Assembly: GCA_024235635.1 (NCBI GenBank)
Contig: JACKMA010000001.1
Span: forward strand, 1,240,001-1,304,000
Origin: Zoogloeaceae bacterium
Lineage (GTDB): Bacteria; Pseudomonadota; Gammaproteobacteria; Burkholderiales; Rhodocyclaceae
DNA length: 64,000 nt
Reading direction: 5' to 3'
Each line of letters begins with the position of its first letter. Position 1 is the first letter of the stretch. The notes beneath the pieces are model-generated. The model made no database searches and was not told the DNA's origin. It saw only the letters and a program-made list of their open reading frames with translations. This document shows positions 28,219-37,227 of the stretch, in pieces. A program made the translations under genes and the position numbers.

Positions 28219-28233
28219 TGGGATTTTTTCCCA
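28219..28233. promoter_or_regulatory. Palindrome TGGGA-N5-TCCCA, candidate activator site
   Basis: TGGGA-TTTTT-TCCCA lies 99 bases upstream of the regulator start and about 310 bases upstream of the polysaccharide operon's -24 element. The same GGGA-N5-TCCC core occurs twice upstream of the opposing operon (47955-47969 and 48055-48075). The shared motif suggests one regulator for both, possibly the PrsR-type protein. Confidence 0.45.
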
Positions 28234-28363
28234 CACTCGTATTTATAAACGAACACCCGTTCGAAGGCAATCAGTTTCGCGCGTGCGAGAAGCCTCCACC
28301 GGCAACAAACGACACCATTCGAATATTCCGTTCGTAATATGTTGTGACATAGCAGCCTGTCAT

Positions 28364-28400
28364 GCGGGCGGCAACCGCCCCGAATGCGGTTGCCGCCCGC
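28364..28400. repeat. Perfect 15-bp-arm inverted repeat
   Basis: GCGGGCGGCAACCGC and GCGGTTGCCGCCCGC flank a 7-base loop. No T run follows on either strand. It could be a transcription barrier shielding the downstream promoter, an sRNA end or a cruciform binding site. Confidence 0.7.
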
Positions 28401-28529
28401 AGCGCCGGACCCGGGATTTTGGGGACCGCGCACCAACAATTTGGTGATCTCCCCCACCCAGCATTCACCACAGATTTGCTTAAGGAATATTAATTTTTCA
28501 AAAACAATGCATTACAGGCCTGGCACAAC

Positions 28530-28546
28530 TTGGCCTGGGACTTGCA
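28530..28546 (+). promoter_or_regulatory. Sigma-54 (-24/-12) promoter of the polysaccharide operon
   Basis: TTGGCCTGGGACTTGCA fits YTGGCACGRNNNTTGCW in the -12 element (TTGCA) and the GG-N10-GC spacing, with some loss in the -24 half. The inferred start is near 28557, 80 bases before the first gene. An overlapping CTGGCAC at 28520-28526 looks similar but its downstream GC spacing is one base short. Confidence 0.7.
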
Positions 28547-28636
28547 TTGGAGTGGGACAAGATCCCACAACCTCTCGAAATCCGGTCCAGGCCGGCAAGA
28601 ACGGGGTCAAGGAAAGCCAACAGGAGGCCTACCAAA

Positions 28637-29932
28637 ATGAAACGCGTCCTCGTCTATTCGCACGACACATTCGGACTCGGCAACATTCGCCGCATGCTCG
28701 AGATCTCCCGTCACCTGGTTGACCGGGATCCCGACCTGTCGGTGCTGATCATCACCGGTTCGCCGATGCTGCACGCATTCCGCATCCCCAGCCGCATCGA
28801 CTACGTCAAGCTCCCGTGCCTGTCGCGCAATACCTCCGGCCACTATGGTTCGCGCTATCTCGACATGAATCTCCAATCGACGGTGCGGCTGCGCTCGAGC
28901 ATCATCCGCAGCACGGTCGAAGACTTCGAACCGGATCTGATCCTGGTGGACAAGAAGCCGTTCGGTGTCGAGGACGAGTTGTCGAGCGCGCTCGAGTCGC
29001 TGCCGCCGGGCGTCGATCGCCCGAAGATGGTGCTGCTGCTGCGCGACATCCTCGACAGTCGCGAAGCCACGACCCGGATCTGGCGCAAGAACCGCTACTT
29101 CGATGCGATCGACTCGCACTACGATCAGGTGCTGGTGGTCGGCAATCCCAAGGTCTTCGACCTGTGCAGCGAATACTGCTTCCCGCCGAGCGCCGCGTCC
29201 AAGGTCCATTTCTGCGGCTACCTGGGCCGCAAGGCAGGTCGCAAGTCGCGCGCCGAAGTGCGCTGCGAGCTCGGTCTGATCGGCCGCCAGCCGCTGGTGC
29301 TGGTGACGCCGGGTGGCGGCGAGGACGGCCACGCCATGGTCCAGGCCTACGTCGAAGGCCTGGCCGCGATGCCCGAATGGCAGCGGCCGCGCAGCCACAT
29401 CGTGTTCGGCCCCGAGATGGCCGAGCAGCGCCGGCAGGCGATCGCCGAGATCGCCGATACCATGACTTGCGTCAGTCGCCAGGATTTTTCCGACGACATG
29501 ATGTCGCTGATGGCAGCTGCCGACGTGGTGGTTTGCATGGGCGGCTACAACACCGTTTGCGAACTGCTCACGCTGAAGAAGCGGGCGGTGGTCGTGCCGC
29601 GCGTCAAGCCGGTGCTCGAGCAGGGGATCCGCGCCGAACGCATGGCCGCACTGGGCCTGCTTCGCAGCGTGCATCCGGAGCAACTGAGCCCGGCCAGGCT
29701 GCTCGAGACCGTCGGCCAGGAGATCGATTCGCTTCACGGGGACGGCAGCAATCCGAACACCCTTGCATTGAATGGCCTCGACGGCGTGGCCGACGCGATC
29801 TTCTCGCTGATCGACAAACGCCAGCCCTTCACCAGCCCGGTGTTCGCCCCCGAGCCCGCAAAAATCCCGACCAGGAGTGCACCCACATGGCAGAAATGCA
29901 CGCCCACCGTGGCCCCGTCGGCCTGCTGGTAA
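28637..29932 (+). CDS. MurG-like glycosyltransferase, first gene of the polysaccharide operon
   Basis: 431 residues from ATG 28637 behind AGGAGG. The N-terminus MKRVLVYSHDTFGLGNIRRMLEISRHL has the G-x-G-N/H-xxR loop of GT-B enzymes. The C-terminal half has LVTPGGGEDGH and the sugar-nucleotide-binding VVCMGGYNTVCELLTLKKRAVVVPR, as in MurG/GT28-like transferases. The sugar donor is unknown. The last residues continue 46 bases into the next gene, so translation is coupled. It resembles the gene at 38995 (LGIGHLTRSFALV), which may be a distant paralogue. Confidence 0.88.
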   Translation: MKRVLVYSHDTFGLGNIRRMLEISRHLVDRDPDLSVLIITGSPMLHAFRIPSRIDYVKLPCLSRNTSGHYGSRYLDMNLQSTVRLRSSIIRSTVEDFEPDLILVDKKPFGVEDELSSALESLPPGVDRPKMVLLLRDILDSREATTRIWRKNRYFDAIDSHYDQVLVVGNPKVFDLCSEYCFPPSAASKVHFCGYLGRKAGRKSRAEVRCELGLIGRQPLVLVTPGGGEDGHAMVQAYVEGLAAMPEWQRPRSHIVFGPEMAEQRRQAIAEIADTMTCVSRQDFSDDMMSLMAAADVVVCMGGYNTVCELLTLKKRAVVVPRVKPVLEQGIRAERMAALGLLRSVHPEQLSPARLLETVGQEIDSLHGDGSNPNTLALNGLDGVADAIFSLIDKRQPFTSPVFAPEPAKIPTRSAPTWQKCTPTVAPSACW

Positions 29933-31158
29933 AGATCTACCCGAAGCTTTCCGAAACCTTCATTCTGGAGGAGATCCTCGGACTCGAACGGCTCGGCCAG
30001 GAGTTGCACATCTTCGCCATGCAGGCGCCGACCGACGAGTTTCAGCACGATGCGGTCGACCGCGTGCAGGCACCGGTGACCTATCTGCCCGAAGCGCGAG
30101 CCACCAATGCCCTCACGCTGCTGTGCGCTCACCTGAGCCTGTTCGCCTACCGGCCGCTGACCTACCTGTCGGGGCTGCGCGCGGCGATGTCGCGGCGCGG
30201 CGGACTGTCCGATTTCATCCGTGCCGGCTGGCTCGCCCACAATCTGCAGCGCAAGGGCATCCAGCACCTGCACACCCATTTCATCTCGCGCCCGGCCGAC
30301 ATCGCCGAACTGGTGTCGCGGCTCGGCGTGCCGTTTTCGATCTCGGCCCATGCCAAGGACATCTACCTGTCCGACCCGGCCGACCTGCGCCGCAAGCTCG
30401 ACGCGGCCCGCTTCACCGTGACCTGCACCGAGTACAACCGTCAGACCCTGGCGCGGATCGCCCCTGGCGCCGAGATCCAGCGCATGTACCACGGCGTCGA
30501 TGCCGGGCACTTCTGCCGCGGACACGACACCGTGCCGTCGCGGCCGCCGCTGATTCTCGCGGTCGGCCGACTGCGCGAGAAGAAGGGGTTCGACACGCTG
30601 ATCGAAGCCTGCAAGCGGCTCAGGAACCGCGGCGTCGATTTCCGATGCGAGATCGTCGGTTACGGCGATCAACTCGGCACCCTGCAACAACAGATCGAGC
30701 ATGACGGCCTGCAGGGCCGGGTGGTGCTCACCGGCAAGCTGCCGCGCGAGGGCGTGGTCGCGCGCTACCGTCAGGCGGTGGCCTTCGTCCAGCCGTCACG
30801 GATCGGCCAGGACGGTGACCGCGACGGCATCCCCAACGTATTGCTCGAAGCCATGGCGATGGAGTTGCCGGTGGTGTCGACCCGGGTATCCGGCATTCCA
30901 GAGGTGGTCATTCACGAACACAACGGGCTGCTGATCGACCCCGACCGGCCAGCCGACCTGGCCGATGCCATCTCACGCCTGCTCGCGGACCGCCCGTTGC
31001 GCAAGCGCATGGGCAGCGCCGGTCGCGAGACCGTGTGCACCGGCTTCGACAACGATCGCAATCTGAAACTTTTGAAAAGCCTCCTGGAGAACCCCGATGA
31101 ACGCCCCCGTCGTGCCCCTGTCGAGACTGCAGCCCACCGCAGCGCCGGCGTCTCCTGA
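29887..31158 (+). CDS. Family 4 glycosyltransferase
   Basis: 423 residues; ATG 29887 follows CAGGAGTGC inside the end of the previous gene. GT-B fold of the GT4 family: acceptor-side HLHTHFISRPADIAELV and FSISAHAKDIYLSDP, donor-side ILAVGRLREKKGFDTLIEA and the EX7E-type segment DGIPNVLLEAMAMELPVVST. The frame stays open far upstream (to 28816), but that part overlaps the first gene. It is clearly related to the next protein (same AHAKDIY and DGIPNVL motifs), so the two arose by duplication. Confidence 0.92.
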   Translation: MAEMHAHRGPVGLLVKIYPKLSETFILEEILGLERLGQELHIFAMQAPTDEFQHDAVDRVQAPVTYLPEARATNALTLLCAHLSLFAYRPLTYLSGLRAAMSRRGGLSDFIRAGWLAHNLQRKGIQHLHTHFISRPADIAELVSRLGVPFSISAHAKDIYLSDPADLRRKLDAARFTVTCTEYNRQTLARIAPGAEIQRMYHGVDAGHFCRGHDTVPSRPPLILAVGRLREKKGFDTLIEACKRLRNRGVDFRCEIVGYGDQLGTLQQQIEHDGLQGRVVLTGKLPREGVVARYRQAVAFVQPSRIGQDGDRDGIPNVLLEAMAMELPVVSTRVSGIPEVVIHEHNGLLIDPDRPADLADAISRLLADRPLRKRMGSAGRETVCTGFDNDRNLKLLKSLLENPDERPRRAPVETAAHRSAGVS

Positions 31159-32461
31159 CAGCGCCTGCATCGCCTATGTCATGAAGGGTTTTCCGCGCCT
31201 GTCGGAAACCTTCATCGCCAACGAGATCTATCTGCTCGAGCAGATGGGTCTGCGACTGCGGCTGTTCTCGATCAAGCGCGAGGACGAGCCCAAGGTACAC
31301 CCGGTGGTGCGGGCGATCCGCGCACCACTGCAATATCTGCCGAAGGCGACGAGCCTGTCCGGATCGTTCCTTCCCGGCTGGCTGGTGCGCAACTTTCCGA
31401 ACTTCGCGGGGGCCCATCTCCGGGTCGCCAGCCGTCATCCCGTGCGCTACCTGTCGGTTCTCGGCAGCGCGCTGGCGATGAGCTGGCGCTATCGCCGCGG
31501 GCCGACCACGCTGCGCAAGGTCTTCGTCAAGGAGTTCCTGCAGGCTGGTCACATCGCCGCCGAGGTGATGAAGGACGCGAGTGTCACCCATCTGCACGGT
31601 CACTTCTGCCACGGCGTCACGACCGTTACCTGGTTCGCCAGTCGCCTCACCGGTCTGCCATTCAGCTTCACCGCCCATGCCAAGGACATCTACCAGGCGG
31701 AGCTGAATCCCGGCGACCTGCTCGAACGCAAGCTCGGGGCCGCCACCTTCGTTGCGACCTGCACGTCGGCCAACGCCGAGGTGTTGAAGTCTCGCAGCCC
31801 GGACGCCCGCGTCGTCCATACCATCTACCACGGCCTCGATACCGAATATTTCGCGCCGGTGAAGGGCAACGGTCGCGACATGCCGATGATCCTGTCGGTC
31901 GGGCGCTTCGTCGAGAAAAAGGGCTTCGAGCACCTGGTCGATGCCTGCCATATCCTCAAGCGTGCCGGTCTGCGCTTCGGCTGCCTGATCGTCGGCGAGC
32001 CGGGAGACGCCTACGACTCGGTGCGCGAGCAGATCGCCCGACTCGATCTCGGTGACTGCATCCGCCTGCGCAGCGCGGTGACGCAAGACCAGCTGCGCGA
32101 GATCTACCGCCAGGCGCGGACCTTCGCCCTGCCATGCCAGGTCATGGAAGACGGCGACCGCGACGGCATCCCGAACGTGCTTGCCGAAGCGATGGCAATG
32201 GGCCTTCCCGTGGTTTCGACCCCGATCTCGGGCATTCCCGAGTTGATCGACGACGGCGAGCACGGCCTTCTCGTAGCCCCCAGGAACCCCGCCGCCCTGG
32301 CCGATGCGCTGCGCCGTATCCTGACCGACGACGCGCTGCACCAGCGCCTGTCCGCCAACGGCCGCGCACGCATCTGCGCGCGATTCGATTCGCGCCGCAC
32401 CACACTGGCCCTGCGCGACCTGTTCGTGCGCCAGTTGCAACGGGAGGAAGTCATCGCATGA
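31097..32461 (+). CDS. Family 4 glycosyltransferase, paralogue of the preceding gene
   Basis: 454 residues; ATG 31097 overlaps the preceding gene by 62 bases. Both share GFPRLSETFI/YPKLSETFI at the N-terminus, HLHGHFCHG, FTAHAKDIYQ, ILSVGRFVEKKGFEHL and DGDRDGIPNVLAEAMAMGLPVVST with the C-terminal Glu pair of GT4 retaining transferases. It probably adds a different or consecutive sugar in the same repeat unit. Its TGA overlaps the next ATG (ATGA). Confidence 0.92.
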   Translation: MNAPVVPLSRLQPTAAPASPDSACIAYVMKGFPRLSETFIANEIYLLEQMGLRLRLFSIKREDEPKVHPVVRAIRAPLQYLPKATSLSGSFLPGWLVRNFPNFAGAHLRVASRHPVRYLSVLGSALAMSWRYRRGPTTLRKVFVKEFLQAGHIAAEVMKDASVTHLHGHFCHGVTTVTWFASRLTGLPFSFTAHAKDIYQAELNPGDLLERKLGAATFVATCTSANAEVLKSRSPDARVVHTIYHGLDTEYFAPVKGNGRDMPMILSVGRFVEKKGFEHLVDACHILKRAGLRFGCLIVGEPGDAYDSVREQIARLDLGDCIRLRSAVTQDQLREIYRQARTFALPCQVMEDGDRDGIPNVLAEAMAMGLPVVSTPISGIPELIDDGEHGLLVAPRNPAALADALRRILTDDALHQRLSANGRARICARFDSRRTTLALRDLFVRQLQREEVIA

Positions 32462-34512
32462 ACGTCCGGGAGCGGTCGCTCGCGAACGACCCGCAGGACT
32501 GCGGCGATCTGTTGCGGGCACCCTGGGATCAACTCGACGACCGTGCACTGCTGAACCACTTCAGCGGGCGCCGTGATGCGCGCTTCTATCCCGTCGCCGA
32601 TCCTGAGGAGACCCGGCCGGACAAGATCGAGGCCATGGTCGAAGGCGTGTTCGAGTTCAATGGCGAGCGCCATCACCTGCCCGATCCGGTGCCGTGGCTC
32701 GAGAACCCGAGTGTCGACATCGAATGGCATATTCTGCTGCACAAGTTCTACTACGCGGTCGGCCTCGGCATGCGCTACGCCGAAACCCGCGACGATCGCT
32801 ACGCGCGTCGCTGGATGGCATTGATCGACGGTTGGATCGCGAGCACGCCGGCGGGCTTCATCGCCACCGACGTCACCGGCCGCCGAGTGCAGAACTGGAT
32901 CTACAGCTACTACCATTTCGTCGCCACGGCAGAGGCGCCACCGGTCGATGCCGCCTTCCACCGGCGCCTGCTCGAATCCCTTGCCGCCCAGGTCGACCAC
33001 CTCTGCGAAAATCTGACCCCGGCACGCAACCACCGGACCCTCGAGCTCTATGCGATCTTCCTGGCCTCGGTGGTATTTCCGGAAATGCGCCGGGCCGCCC
33101 ATTGGCGGGAATTCTCGCTGGTCCGCATCGAGGAGAACATCCGGTCCGATCTGCTTCCGGACGGTGTCCAGGTCGAACTGTCCACCGACTATCACCAGTT
33201 GGTGCTGAAGAACTACCTCAATGTCCGCAGGCTCGCCTCACTGAACGGCATCGCGGTCACCGAAGAGACCGATGCAGCGCTGCAGCGCGCCCTCGAGTTC
33301 AGCATGCACGCGCACAAGCCGGACGGCGTCGTGCCCAGCCTGTCCGACGGCGATGCCCGCAGCTTCCGCGACCTGTTGTCGATCGGCGCCGACCTTTACG
33401 GCCGCGACGACTTTCGCTATGTCGCCAGCGCCGGCAACCAGGGCACGCCGCCGAGCGCGCTGCTGGCCCACTTCGCCGACAGCGGCTATACGGTCGTGCG
33501 CGATCATTGGGGTACTGGCGGACGGCGCTACACCGACGCCCAGTACCTGATCTTCGATTGCGGCCCGCTCGGGGCCGGCAATCACGGCCATTTTGACTGT
33601 CTCAGCTTCGAACTGGCAGCCTTCGGGCGCTCGCTGGTCGTGGACCCCGGGCGCTACACCTATTCGGAGGCGGGCGAGACCAACTGGCGGATCCGCTTTC
33701 GCGGCACCGAAGCCCACAACACGGTCTGCGTCGATGGCCAGAACCAGACCTTGTACCTGCCGCGGTCGCTGAAGAGCCGACCTGGCGCCGTCAAGCACAA
33801 GATCGCCGGACCGGCCCCCGATGCCGTGCTGCACGAACTCGTCGAGTTCGACGACTTCGTGTTGCTCGACGGCTCGGCCCGCAGCCACGTCTATGACGCC
33901 GCGCATCGGCGCCGCATCCTGTTCGTCGACCGCAGCTACTGGATCGTCTCGGACTGGCTCGACGCACCGACCCGCCATCGCTATGCGCTCCACTTCCAAC
34001 TCGGCGAAGCCGCCCAGGGCAGCGTCGAGCGGGCCAACGGCCGGGCACCGCTGCTGCGCAGCCCTGGACTGCTGGTCGCGCAGCCCGAAGACGATGGCGT
34101 CGCGTTCAACCTCGAGCCGAGCTGGGTCTCCTATCGCTACGGCGAAAAGCGCCCGGCACCGCGCCTGAGTTTCCAGGCAGCCGCCTGTTCGATCGGCTTC
34201 GACACCGTCCTGCTGCCCTACGAGGGTGCCACCCCGCACCTTTCCCTGCGTCGCCTCTCTGTCGACGCCGACGAAGGCGGTAGCCGGGGTACGGCGCTGG
34301 CCATCGAATCCGAGATTGCGGGCACCCGCTTCCGCGATCTGTGGTTCCACGCCCACGACGGCGAGGACGGCAACTGGCTGTTCGACGGCTACGATTTCCA
34401 CGGTCGCTGGCTGTGGTTGCGAGAGAACGGCGACGGCCGAATCACCCGCTGCCGCGCGAACGACGGTGCGCGTCTCAGCTACCGTGGCATCGCCGTCACG
34501 CCGGATGCATGA
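32458..34512 (+). CDS. Heparinase II/III-like polysaccharide lyase/epimerase-fold protein
   Basis: 684 residues from ATG 32458. The N-terminal alpha-toroid region (VPWLENPSVDIEWHILLHKFYYAVGLGMRYAETRDDRY, NHRTLELYAIFLAS) is the heparinase II/III N domain; the C-terminal beta part has GNHGHFDCLSFELAAFGRSLVVDPGRYTY and EAHNTVCVDGQNQ, the signature of pfam07940. There is no signal peptide, so a cytoplasmic location is suggested, which is unusual for a lyase but common for such genes inside polysaccharide synthesis clusters (as with alginate or hyaluronan-like loci). Whether it cleaves or only remodels a uronic-acid polymer cannot be read from sequence. The starting ATG overlaps the previous stop. 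Confidence 0.88.
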   Translation: MNVRERSLANDPQDCGDLLRAPWDQLDDRALLNHFSGRRDARFYPVADPEETRPDKIEAMVEGVFEFNGERHHLPDPVPWLENPSVDIEWHILLHKFYYAVGLGMRYAETRDDRYARRWMALIDGWIASTPAGFIATDVTGRRVQNWIYSYYHFVATAEAPPVDAAFHRRLLESLAAQVDHLCENLTPARNHRTLELYAIFLASVVFPEMRRAAHWREFSLVRIEENIRSDLLPDGVQVELSTDYHQLVLKNYLNVRRLASLNGIAVTEETDAALQRALEFSMHAHKPDGVVPSLSDGDARSFRDLLSIGADLYGRDDFRYVASAGNQGTPPSALLAHFADSGYTVVRDHWGTGGRRYTDAQYLIFDCGPLGAGNHGHFDCLSFELAAFGRSLVVDPGRYTYSEAGETNWRIRFRGTEAHNTVCVDGQNQTLYLPRSLKSRPGAVKHKIAGPAPDAVLHELVEFDDFVLLDGSARSHVYDAAHRRRILFVDRSYWIVSDWLDAPTRHRYALHFQLGEAAQGSVERANGRAPLLRSPGLLVAQPEDDGVAFNLEPSWVSYRYGEKRPAPRLSFQAAACSIGFDTVLLPYEGATPHLSLRRLSVDADEGGSRGTALAIESEIAGTRFRDLWFHAHDGEDGNWLFDGYDFHGRWLWLRENGDGRITRCRANDGARLSYRGIAVTPDA

Positions 34513-35888
34513 CGATGGGCGCACCACTGATCCTCCCCCGGGACGAACAGCTGCCGCAGCTCGGTCGCGCCGTCGACGGTGATTCGATGCGCCACGTGTT
34601 CGAGGTGGCCTTGCGGGAATATGGCAGCCAACGCGTCACCGCATGCGCGGTCGACCGCATCAAGTATCGGCCGGGGCGCAACTGCACGGTGTCCTATCGG
34701 CTGACGGTGCGCGACGAGACCCGTGGGTGCAGTTTCGAGCAGCGCGTCGCCGGACGCTTCTGCGCGGCTGGCGAAGCCGCCAGGCGCCACGCCCGGAATC
34801 ACGCCCGGGTCGGTCTCGCCAGTCGCTGTGGCGTGCCGTCGCTGCTGGTGCCGAGCCTCGAATTGTTCGCGTGGTTTCTGCCCAACGACCCCAAGCTCGA
34901 CAGCCTGCCCGTGCTGCTCGAGGTGGCCCGCAACGGCGGCGAGGCGCTTTCGGAAGCGCTGGCGGTGATGACGGGCGGCGACACCGACACCGTCGACCGC
35001 ACTGCGACCCTGGTCCAGTACGTACCGGAGTCGCGCGCTTGTGCACGCTTCGACGTGGCCCTCGCCAGCGGTCGGCGGGCAAGGCTGTTCGCCAAGCTCG
35101 ACCGCGAATCCAGCGGTGCTGCGACACATCGTCTGATGCAGGCCCTGTACGACAGCCCCGCCCGTCGCGAAGACCGACTGCGCACGCCACGCCCGCTGCT
35201 GTGGCAGCCCGACCTCCGCCTCCACTGGCAGGCTGCCGTGCCGGGCGTGCCGTTGCTCGACGCGCACGTATTATGCCCGCCCGACCTGGCGTCGGAGATC
35301 GGACGGCTGATGTCGGCACTGCACGACACGCCGGCGCCGCTCGACCGCCGGGTGCCGACGGAATCGCTCCATGGGCACGTGCAACACTGCGCCTCGTTGC
35401 TCGCCCAGGTCGATCCGGACTGGGCGCCCGCACTCGACCGTCTGGCCCGCGGCCTGCAGCAGGGCGCCGTTGCGGCAGCCTCGCTCCCGCTGGCGACGCT
35501 GCACGGTGATCTCCACCCGCGCAACCTGCTGCTCGACGTCCGGCGACTTTCGCTGATCGATCTGGACGGCGCCCGCCTCGGGCCGGCGGTACTCGAACTG
35601 GGGGCCTGGATCTCCGACGGCCTGTGCCGCGCGTTGCACCTCGGCACACCCCTCGAGTTCGTGCAGGAGGCCGCCGCACACATGCTGACGAGCTACACCC
35701 AGCGCGGTCGGCAGCCGGTCGATTCGCACCTGCTGGCCTGGGCCACGGCGCGTTCGTTGCTGTGCGACCGTGCTTTCCGGGGTGTGGCGAACCTGAAACC
35801 CGGCCGTCTCGAGCGCGTTCCAGCGCTGCTCGCCGTGGCCGATCTGATCGCGGCCAAGGGCGACGTCATGACGCCGCTGCCCTGTTGA
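34509..35888 (+). CDS. APH-fold phosphotransferase 1 of the polysaccharide operon
   Basis: 459 residues. ATG 34509 overlaps the previous stop (ATGA); 34515 is an alternative. The protein-kinase-like APH catalytic loop is LHGDLHPRNLLLD, followed by SLIDLDGARLG in place of the usual D-F-G position. About 300 residues precede the loop, more than in antibiotic kinases. The substrate could be a sugar, lipid-linked sugar or a phosphocholine/ethanolamine-type head group; nothing in the sequence decides. It is followed after 7 bases by a second, divergent APH protein. Confidence 0.82.
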   Translation: MTMGAPLILPRDEQLPQLGRAVDGDSMRHVFEVALREYGSQRVTACAVDRIKYRPGRNCTVSYRLTVRDETRGCSFEQRVAGRFCAAGEAARRHARNHARVGLASRCGVPSLLVPSLELFAWFLPNDPKLDSLPVLLEVARNGGEALSEALAVMTGGDTDTVDRTATLVQYVPESRACARFDVALASGRRARLFAKLDRESSGAATHRLMQALYDSPARREDRLRTPRPLLWQPDLRLHWQAAVPGVPLLDAHVLCPPDLASEIGRLMSALHDTPAPLDRRVPTESLHGHVQHCASLLAQVDPDWAPALDRLARGLQQGAVAAASLPLATLHGDLHPRNLLLDVRRLSLIDLDGARLGPAVLELGAWISDGLCRALHLGTPLEFVQEAAAHMLTSYTQRGRQPVDSHLLAWATARSLLCDRAFRGVANLKPGRLERVPALLAVADLIAAKGDVMTPLPC

Positions 35889-35895
35889 GCGGACG

Positions 35896-37227
35896 ATGGA
35901 CAATCGTGCCCGCCCGTTTCTCGACGATCGCGACGCCGCCGGTGCGCTGGCGGCGACCGTGCCGGCCTTCCGTGACGGCCCGTGGGAGATCCTGTCCTGC
36001 AGGGTCGCACAGACACGGCGGCGGATATCGCGGCGGCTGCTGCGGGAGGGCGGCCTGTGGCTGGCGGCCGTATGGCAGCTCGAGGTCCGCGACAAGGCCA
36101 GTGGCCACCACGGCGAGCAATGGCTGTACGGCCGCTTCTACCAGGGACGGGCACCGGTCGCCGAGTGGGCGCTCGAGGCGACAAGCGCCTGCTCGATTCC
36201 ACGATTCGGGCGTCCGGTCGAATGGCTGCCGGAGGACGGACTGGTGCTGTGGGCCCTGCCCAACGACCCGGTGATGAGCGCCCTCGGCGCCTTCCTCGAT
36301 CCGCAGGCGCTGGCTGCACACCTGCCGCCGGCGTTGACCCCGGATGACGGTACCGGCGTGGACGCCCGGGTGATCCGTCACGAACCGGAGGAGCATTGCA
36401 CCGCGCGCTTTCGCGTCATTCGCGACGGTCGCTGCGTCGCGTTCTACGGCAAATGCTACGCCGACGGTCGCTGGCGCGATGCACGCGACGGCCTGGACAT
36501 GTTGTGGCACCAGTCGCAGCGGGATCCGTTCGCATTCGAGGTCGGCCGCCCGCTGGGCGTCAGCGCGGGACTCGGCGCCCTGTGGCAGGCCGAGGTCGAG
36601 GGCACACCACTGGCCACCGAACTGGCGGGTCGACTGGGTGCTCCGGTGGTCGAACGACTGGCCGATGCGCTGTTCCGATTTCAGCAGGCAGGCCCCCGCC
36701 AGGGCAGGCTCGAGACGCAGGCCGAATCGGTCGGTCTTGCCGGCAAGTGGCGCAAGAAGCTGGTTCTCGCGGACGCCTCGCTGGCCGACGCGGCCGATGC
36801 GGTGGTGTCGCTGCTGTCCGCGCCGCCGCTGCGCGCGAGTGCGGACGTGCCGGTACACGGCGATTTCCACGTGGACCAGATGCTCTGGACCGGCGAGCGT
36901 ATCGCGGTATTCGACTACGACAATTTTGCGATCGGCTCGCCACTGCGCGACCTCGCCGACTGCATCAGCCAGTTGCTGTGTCGCCGCGACGAGGGTGACT
37001 GGCCGGTGATCGCGGCACGTCTGCTGACCGCCTACCGGTCGCTCGTCGGGGACGCCTTCGAAGATGCCGATTTCGAATGGCACCTGCGCCTGATGCTGAT
37101 GCGCAAGGCTTACAGCTTCATGGTGCGCGCGCGCGCCGGATGGCGCGGCGAGTGCGTGCGCGCGCTCCTGCTCGCGCGCGCGGGCAGCAGTGTGCTACCG
37201 CCGAATTCGTTCGAGACGGCGGCATGA
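35896..37227 (+). CDS. APH-fold phosphotransferase 2 of the polysaccharide operon
   Basis: 443 residues. The loop VHGDFHVDQMLW and the metal site AVFDYDNFAIGSPLRDLADC are those of APH/choline-kinase-like proteins. Similarity to its neighbour is limited to this fold and to a shared layout with N-terminal extension (both contain WFLPNDP/WALPNDP), so the pair is probably an old duplication. The repeat of a kinase gene within one glycan operon is unusual. Overlaps the ABC transporter start. Confidence 0.8.
   Translation: MDNRARPFLDDRDAAGALAATVPAFRDGPWEILSCRVAQTRRRISRRLLREGGLWLAAVWQLEVRDKASGHHGEQWLYGRFYQGRAPVAEWALEATSACSIPRFGRPVEWLPEDGLVLWALPNDPVMSALGAFLDPQALAAHLPPALTPDDGTGVDARVIRHEPEEHCTARFRVIRDGRCVAFYGKCYADGRWRDARDGLDMLWHQSQRDPFAFEVGRPLGVSAGLGALWQAEVEGTPLATELAGRLGAPVVERLADALFRFQQAGPRQGRLETQAESVGLAGKWRKKLVLADASLADAADAVVSLLSAPPLRASADVPVHGDFHVDQMLWTGERIAVFDYDNFAIGSPLRDLADCISQLLCRRDEGDWPVIAARLLTAYRSLVGDAFEDADFEWHLRLMLMRKAYSFMVRARAGWRGECVRALLLARAGSSVLPPNSFETAA

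Larger units (their letters stand above)
28121..28636. promoter_or_regulatory. 516-base control region between the regulator and the polysaccharide operon
   Basis: Noncoding. It is notably more AT-rich than the surroundings at 28210-28350 and 28460-28520. It contains the palindrome at 28219-28233, a 15-base-arm inverted repeat at 28364-28400, the sigma-54 promoter at 28530-28546 and a ribosome site AGGAGG at 28622-28627. CGAAC-ACC-CGTTCG near 28249-28262 and related TTCG-containing repeats lie in the AT-rich part and may be regulator contacts. Confidence 0.6.

Noticed and set aside
28519..28534. Alternative -24/-12 reading CTGGCACAACTTGGC
   Set aside because: The GG to GC spacing is 9 bases rather than 10; the overlapping site at 28530-28546 has correct spacing.
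28816..29886. Upstream extension of the second glycosyltransferase frame
   Set aside because: Overlaps the first glycosyltransferase, has shadow composition, and ATG 29887 has a good ribosome site and family N-terminus.
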